Below are positions 59,934 to 64,000 of a stretch of DNA of 64,000 bases, piece after piece. The notes beneath the pieces were generated by a model. The model saw only the letters and a list, made by a program, of their open reading frames with translations. It did not search any database and was not told where the DNA came from. Source of the DNA: Stomorhina lunata (Eukaryota; Arthropoda; Insecta; Diptera; Rhiniidae); assembly GCA_933228675.1 (NCBI GenBank), contig OW121744.1:97481526-97545525 (forward strand), in the 5' to 3' direction. Both the position numbers and the translations under genes were made by a program. Each line of letters starts with the position of its first letter. Within the stretch, counting starts at the first letter, position 1.

Positions 59934-62900
59934 GCCTTTCGTCAACAGCAACATGAACCCCGAAACTGTCGATACGCCACCGGTTATCAGACCCCTAACA
60001 CCTGCCTTGCAAGAAGTGGCCATTCGTGAACTCAATGAAAATCCCAAACAATTGGAAGAAGATGTTTTGAGATTAAGGCAGTGGATCCATTCACAGCCTC
60101 ATCTGAAGGCGAGAACCAATGATCAATTTTTACTGGCCTTTTTAAGGGGTTCCAAGTTTAGTATGGAAAGAGCTAAACAGAAGATCGATCGTTATTATAC
60201 CTTAAAGGCGGCCATACCGGAAGTGTTCAATGAGAAGCGAGTAGTGGATCATCATCAAGTCATGGAGATTTTGAGAATGGGGTAAGAGATTTTGATATAA
60301 TAAATTAAGATTGGACTAACGTCAAAAAATCGGACTTAAATTAAAACTAATGATTAAAAATAGAACTATAAAAAAGACACACGATAGCTAATTAATATAT
60401 GGAAGGACTTAAACTTAGAAACTGTAAGAAGACCTAGAATTAGAAATCGAACAATGGAATTACTGACGATAGGAAATTGGAATTTTCAAAAACAACCTTC
60501 ATTAAAAATCGGTGTTTAAATAGAAGCTCAATGGGTTTTAAAATGGCTCCTTAAGGAAAATACCAGCACCGCTACCGATATCCACATTAGAGCCGTCTGT
60601 TAAGATCGAGTTCTCTCAAAGAGCGATTGACGATTCTCCTAGCTGGATCTATCCGGAATAACGACCTTTGGTAGGATTGGATATCGTGGAAAAGAGGACT
60701 GCACGTATATACAAAACTAAAAGACCTTCGACAGGAAATCGGACTTCTGAAAGATTTACGGTAGGAAATCATACTTAAATCGTAACAATACAGATTGATC
60801 GATCTATAAAAAGACCATAGTAAAGAAGTCGGACTATAAGAAATAGGAACTATAAAAACGATTTTAATAAACCTACGATAAGAAATTGGTACTATTTAAA
60901 GATCTTCGTTTATAAATCGGACTAAAAAATATAGTTATATTGGTTATATAGAATATTGATAACGGAAGTATAAAAAGACCCACTAAAGAAAATCGAATTA
61001 TTGAATTATTCTCGGATGTAAATCAAACCATAAGAGATGGATATATAATACCACAATCGGAAATGCGACTATGATAAAAATCTGTACTATATGTGACGCG
61101 CAAAATAGAAAGGGACCTAAGGGTAAAAACCGGTTTTGTCCAGGAGAGCCATTTTTAAGATTTAAATATTATTTTTTTTTTACCCATAGGTCCCTTTCTC
61201 TATGCGCTGTCACATATACGATATAAAATCGATCTAGTATAATCCACACAATTGGAAATCTAACTCTTGACAGATCTATGATACAAAATCAGACTTAAAT
61301 ATGTATATAAATATATCTATGTCAGAAGATTGGACTTTTGAATACCTACGGTTACAAATATGACTATAACATGATCCAAGATTGGAAATTGGTATAGGAA
61401 ATTACCCATTTTGGCTGTAAAAAGACCCATAATCGGAAATGAGCCTAGAAATGATAAAAATCTGTACGATATACGATATAAAATCGATCTATTAAAACCC
61501 CCACGAAAATCAAACTATTGAAAGATCTATGATACAAAATCGGACTACAAGTATATAATTAGATCTATGCCTGGAAATTAGACTTTTGAATAACGACTGT
61601 TAGAATTATGATGATAAAGTGATCTAAGATTGGTAATCAGTCTAGAAAATTTCCAATTTAGTTTATAAAATCTGATATGGGACTATAAATGATAAAAGTC
61701 CGTACTTTACACGATGTAAAATCTATGTATTAAAACCCCCATGATAGGAAATCCAACTATTCAAAGATCTTTGACTCAAAATCGGTCTATAAGTATATAA
61801 ATAGACCAATGTCGTGAAATTGGACTTTTGAATAATTACTGTTGGAAATTGGACTTTAAAATGATTCAAAATTACAAAACGGTCTAGAAAATGTCCGCAC
61901 ACACTTATTTAAAATTGTCTTTGCAAAGTCGGTGGTCTTTTCAGATTAGAATCTTATGTAAATGTAAATCTGGCAACATTGACGAGCCTTCAAAGCTGTT
62001 AAAGAGCCTTCAAAGCTGTTTACCACAAAAGCAAATATTAATATATGTGTTTTTGGACAGGTCCTAGATTGAAAATCGATCTAAAAAAAGGGATTAATTG
62101 AAAATTCGGATAGTAAAATAAAAATGATTGGAAATATAACGATAAAAAGACCCATTAAAACTCACTATTAAAAACAAGTAAGAAAGCGCTATAGTCGGTC
62201 AAGCCCGACCATACGATACCCATCACCACTAAGGTCAAAGGTGTTATTTTTCCTGTATAAAGACAAATATTTGCTAAATTTTGCCATCATACAAACATTT
62301 TCTCAAAACTTATATATTTAAGCTGTTTCCATCATTTGGGCTTATATGAGAGCTAGGGTCAAATGTAGACCGATTATCTCGAAATTTAGCAAATTGATTA
62401 CAGTTGTTTAAAAAATTATGTACGCAAAAAATAAACTCAAAATTTTCAATATCTTTGGATTTACGAGCGTTTTAGTGATTTTTTTTTTGTCTCATTTAGT
62501 GCATTTTTAAAGAAAAGTTTGTATGGGAGGTATGGTCAAATGTGGACCGATTTCAACGAAATTTGGTACAGTGATTTAGGTTTTCATAAGAATTATATGT
62601 TTTAAATTTCATGAAAAAATATTGATATTTGTGGCCAATATGTCAATTCCGGGAAGTGGGACCTATGGGAGGTACCATAAATAATGGACCGATTTCGACC
62701 AATTTCAATAGCCATGGTCCCATTATCAAAAAAATGATCTGTACCAAATTTCATCAAATTATCTTTAGAATTACGACCTGTAGTTTGATTACAAGGTTTA
62801 CATGGGGGTCCAGCCAGCCAGACGGACGGACGGACATCGCTAAATCGACTCAGAAAGTGATTCTAAGCCTATTGGTATACTAAAAGGTGGGTCTAAGACA

Positions 62901-63956
62901 AATATTTCTATGCGTTACATACATCAGCACAAACTTATAATACCCTTTCCACCTATGGTGGTGAAGGGTATAAATAGTCTCACAAAAAGCATCGAGTTTT
63001 AAAAGATCAATACAAAATCGGACCAATCATTATTAGAAATCAGACTATTTACAAGAAGACCGACGACTAAAAATGGAACCAAAATGAAAGATAGATTGAA
63101 AATTGGTCTACAGAAAATCTCACCAATGGGCAGGGCTAGAACTAACTGAAAATTCGAATAGTAAAATACAAACGATTAGAAATACTGTTACAATAAAAAG
63201 ACCTCCCAATGGACTTTATATATTCTTAAGTTTAAAATTTCTCATCTCATTTCAATTTTAGCATAATTCTACAAATTCCCATACCCTTAGATGAGGGTAG
63301 ACCCTGTGTAACCATTATAAGAGCCACCGCCTACGATACGAATAAATATAAATTTGAAGATATCATACGAGTCGGTTCCATGTTTGGTGAAATTATGATG
63401 ATCGAAGATGATAATTCTACGGTCTGTGGCTATATGGAAATTATGGATATGGTGGGAGTAAATGGTAGCCATTTATTTCACCTACAGCCCGATTTGTTAA
63501 AGAAATTTTCAGTATTTGCTGATGAGGCAATGCCAATGCGTCAAAAGGGTACATGTTTCATAAATGTACCGGGACCTTTTGAGACGGGATTTAATACACT
63601 AAAAGGTTTTTTCCCCGAGAAAATGAAAAGTCGAGTAAGTTTCAAGAGAACGAGAGATTTAGAGAAAATTAAGATAATTAAAACCTAAAACTCTTTAGAT
63701 ATCTGTTAGCTCTACATCCGACATAATCTTTGATCATGTACCGCGTGAGTATTTACCCGAGGAGTATGGCGGCACAAATGGCACCATGAAAGATATTATT
63801 GAACGCATGGAAGAGAAATTATTAAGATATCGCGATTACTTTTTGGATGAACCCAATTATGGTACAGAGGAAAAATTACGAGAGGATGGCTTACCATTTG
63901 ATTATGAAAGTTATTTTGGTATAGAGGGTTCTTTTAAAAAATTGGACATCGATTAA
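59934..63956 (+). CDS. CRAL-TRIO (alpha-tocopherol-transfer-like) lipid-binding protein, 3 exons
   Basis: Coding parts: 59953-60281, 63262-63634, 63699-63956; exon 1 begins at an acceptor (59934) with 19 nt of leader before the ATG. Splicing is GT-AG and in phase, giving 319 residues, the usual size. The helical CRAL-TRIO N domain spans about residues 15-85 with DQFLLAFLRGSKFSMERAK, the hallmark phrase. The lipid-binding SEC14-like domain spans about 95-260 (GRPCVTIIRATAYD, VCGYMEIMDMVGV, TCFINVPGPFETGFNTLK, EYLPEEYGGTNG). Proteins of this family carry a hydrophobic ligand such as a retinoid, tocopherol or phosphoinositide in a soluble form; the ligand here cannot be inferred. There is no signal peptide or membrane segment, so it should be cytosolic. 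The last coding exon ends 44 bp before the window edge, so the poly(A) site is outside. Many paralogues exist in flies and I do not name one. Confidence 0.93.
61093..61213. mobile_element. 121-bp MITE in a CRAL-TRIO intron
   Basis: The ends are GTGACGCGC and GCGCTGTCAC; the arms also share AAAGGGACCTA / TAGGTCCCTTT and GGGTAAAAA / TTTTTACCC. ATAT flanks both sides (61089-61092, 61214-61217). The related repeat unit at about 61466-61480 shows the empty site (GTACG-ATAT-ACGATAT), which confirms the borders. Confidence 0.85.
61218..61900. repeat. three ~240-bp diverged tandem units
   Basis: Units start at 61218, 61473 and 61711 (steps 255 and 238 bp). They share CGATATAAAATCGATCT, AAAGATCTATGATACAAAAT, GGACTTTTGAATA and GGTCTAGAAAAT-like phrases. 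They lie within the intron and have no coding role. Confidence 0.8.
62175..62973 (+). mobile_element. dispersed element, copy C (most complete)
   Basis: It begins CAAGTAAGAAAGCGCTATAG and continues TCGGTCAAGCCCGACC; it ends ACCCTTTCCACCTATGGTGG then TGAAGGGTATAA. Internal phrases include TCAATTCCGGGAAGTGGGAC and GACGGACGGACGGACATCGC. Similar pieces lie at 38410, 50552 and 55940. Without terminal inverted repeats or a long frame it could be non-autonomous or a decayed retroelement. Confidence 0.8.
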
Positions 63957-64000
63957 TTGGTTTTGAACTTCTTCTTTCTAACCACAAAAAATGCTCGTTT

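Larger units (their letters stand above)
60282..63261 (+). other. first coding-region intron of the CRAL-TRIO gene (3.0 kb)
   Basis: The donor GTAAGA is at 60282 and the acceptor TTTTAG ends at 63261, phase 2. The intron is filled with diverged repeats: three ~240-bp units beginning ACGATATAAAATC near 61218, 61473 and 61711, a 121-bp MITE in the first of these, and a dispersed element at 62175-62973. The remainder is scraps of the same GACC/TCGGACT-type phrases. Confidence 0.8.

Overview
This is a nuclear fragment from a higher fly. It is very AT-rich, has GT-AG introns with short 60-105 bp introns beside a long repeat-filled one, and carries insect chicken-type lysozymes, insect tRNAs and fly transposon remnants. 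The protein set best fits a brachyceran (muscoid or calyptrate) fly; the species cannot be read from the sequence. Three protein-coding loci are clear. (1) Two c-type lysozyme genes converge: a 3' fragment at the left edge (+) and an intact secreted one at 3783-4211 (-). (2) A seven-exon gene at 37379-44524 (+) encodes an 849-residue GBD/FH3 protein without an FH2 domain; I identify it as multiple wing hairs (mwh). (3) A three-exon CRAL-TRIO lipid-transfer protein of 319 residues lies at 59953-63956 (+). From memory, lysozyme genes and mwh are neighbours at the tip of Drosophila 3L (61F), so their co-occurrence supports the mwh call.

Five tRNA genes are present: Asp-GTC (6566-6637, -), Lys-CTT (11384-11456, -), Glu-TTC (25263-25334, +), Asp-GTC (25423-25494, +; identical to the first) and Glu-CTC (37740-37811, -, inside the first mwh intron).

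Roughly 40% of the window is tandem repeat. Layout: 0.4-3.6 kb, a ~124-bp then ~200-bp repeat rich in forkhead-like palindromes between the lysozymes; 4.6-6.5 kb, an 11/22-bp array split by a MITE; 9.4-11.0, 28.2-31.2 and 32.7-34.6 kb, one 31-bp family; 13.1-19.1 kb, a ~270/200-bp satellite with an octamer-like core; 19.6-21.3 and 22.8-24.0 kb, another 31-bp family built on a 14-bp palindrome that recurs with 30-bp spacing (46.5-48.6 kb) and 22-bp spacing (54.0-55.0 kb); 25.9-26.8 and 44.7-44.9 kb, 11-bp arrays; 56.6-58.6 kb, a 16-bp palindromic array.

Mobile elements with readable insertion history include a 5'-truncated Jockey-like LINE with a 115-bp target duplication (24.5-25.1 kb), a non-autonomous hAT with an 8-bp duplication (34.7-35.8 kb), two copies of a ~235-bp inverted-repeat MITE (8.6 and 51.5 kb), two other MITEs whose empty sites can be read from neighbouring repeat copies (5.7 and 61.1 kb), an RTE-like remnant in the mwh intron, and several copies of a dispersed element (38.4, 50.6, 55.9, 62.2 kb). 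I found no new multi-gene system. The most unusual signals are the palindrome shared by differently spaced arrays, the forkhead-motif arrays between the immune genes, and a tandem array enclosed by nested inverted repeats.
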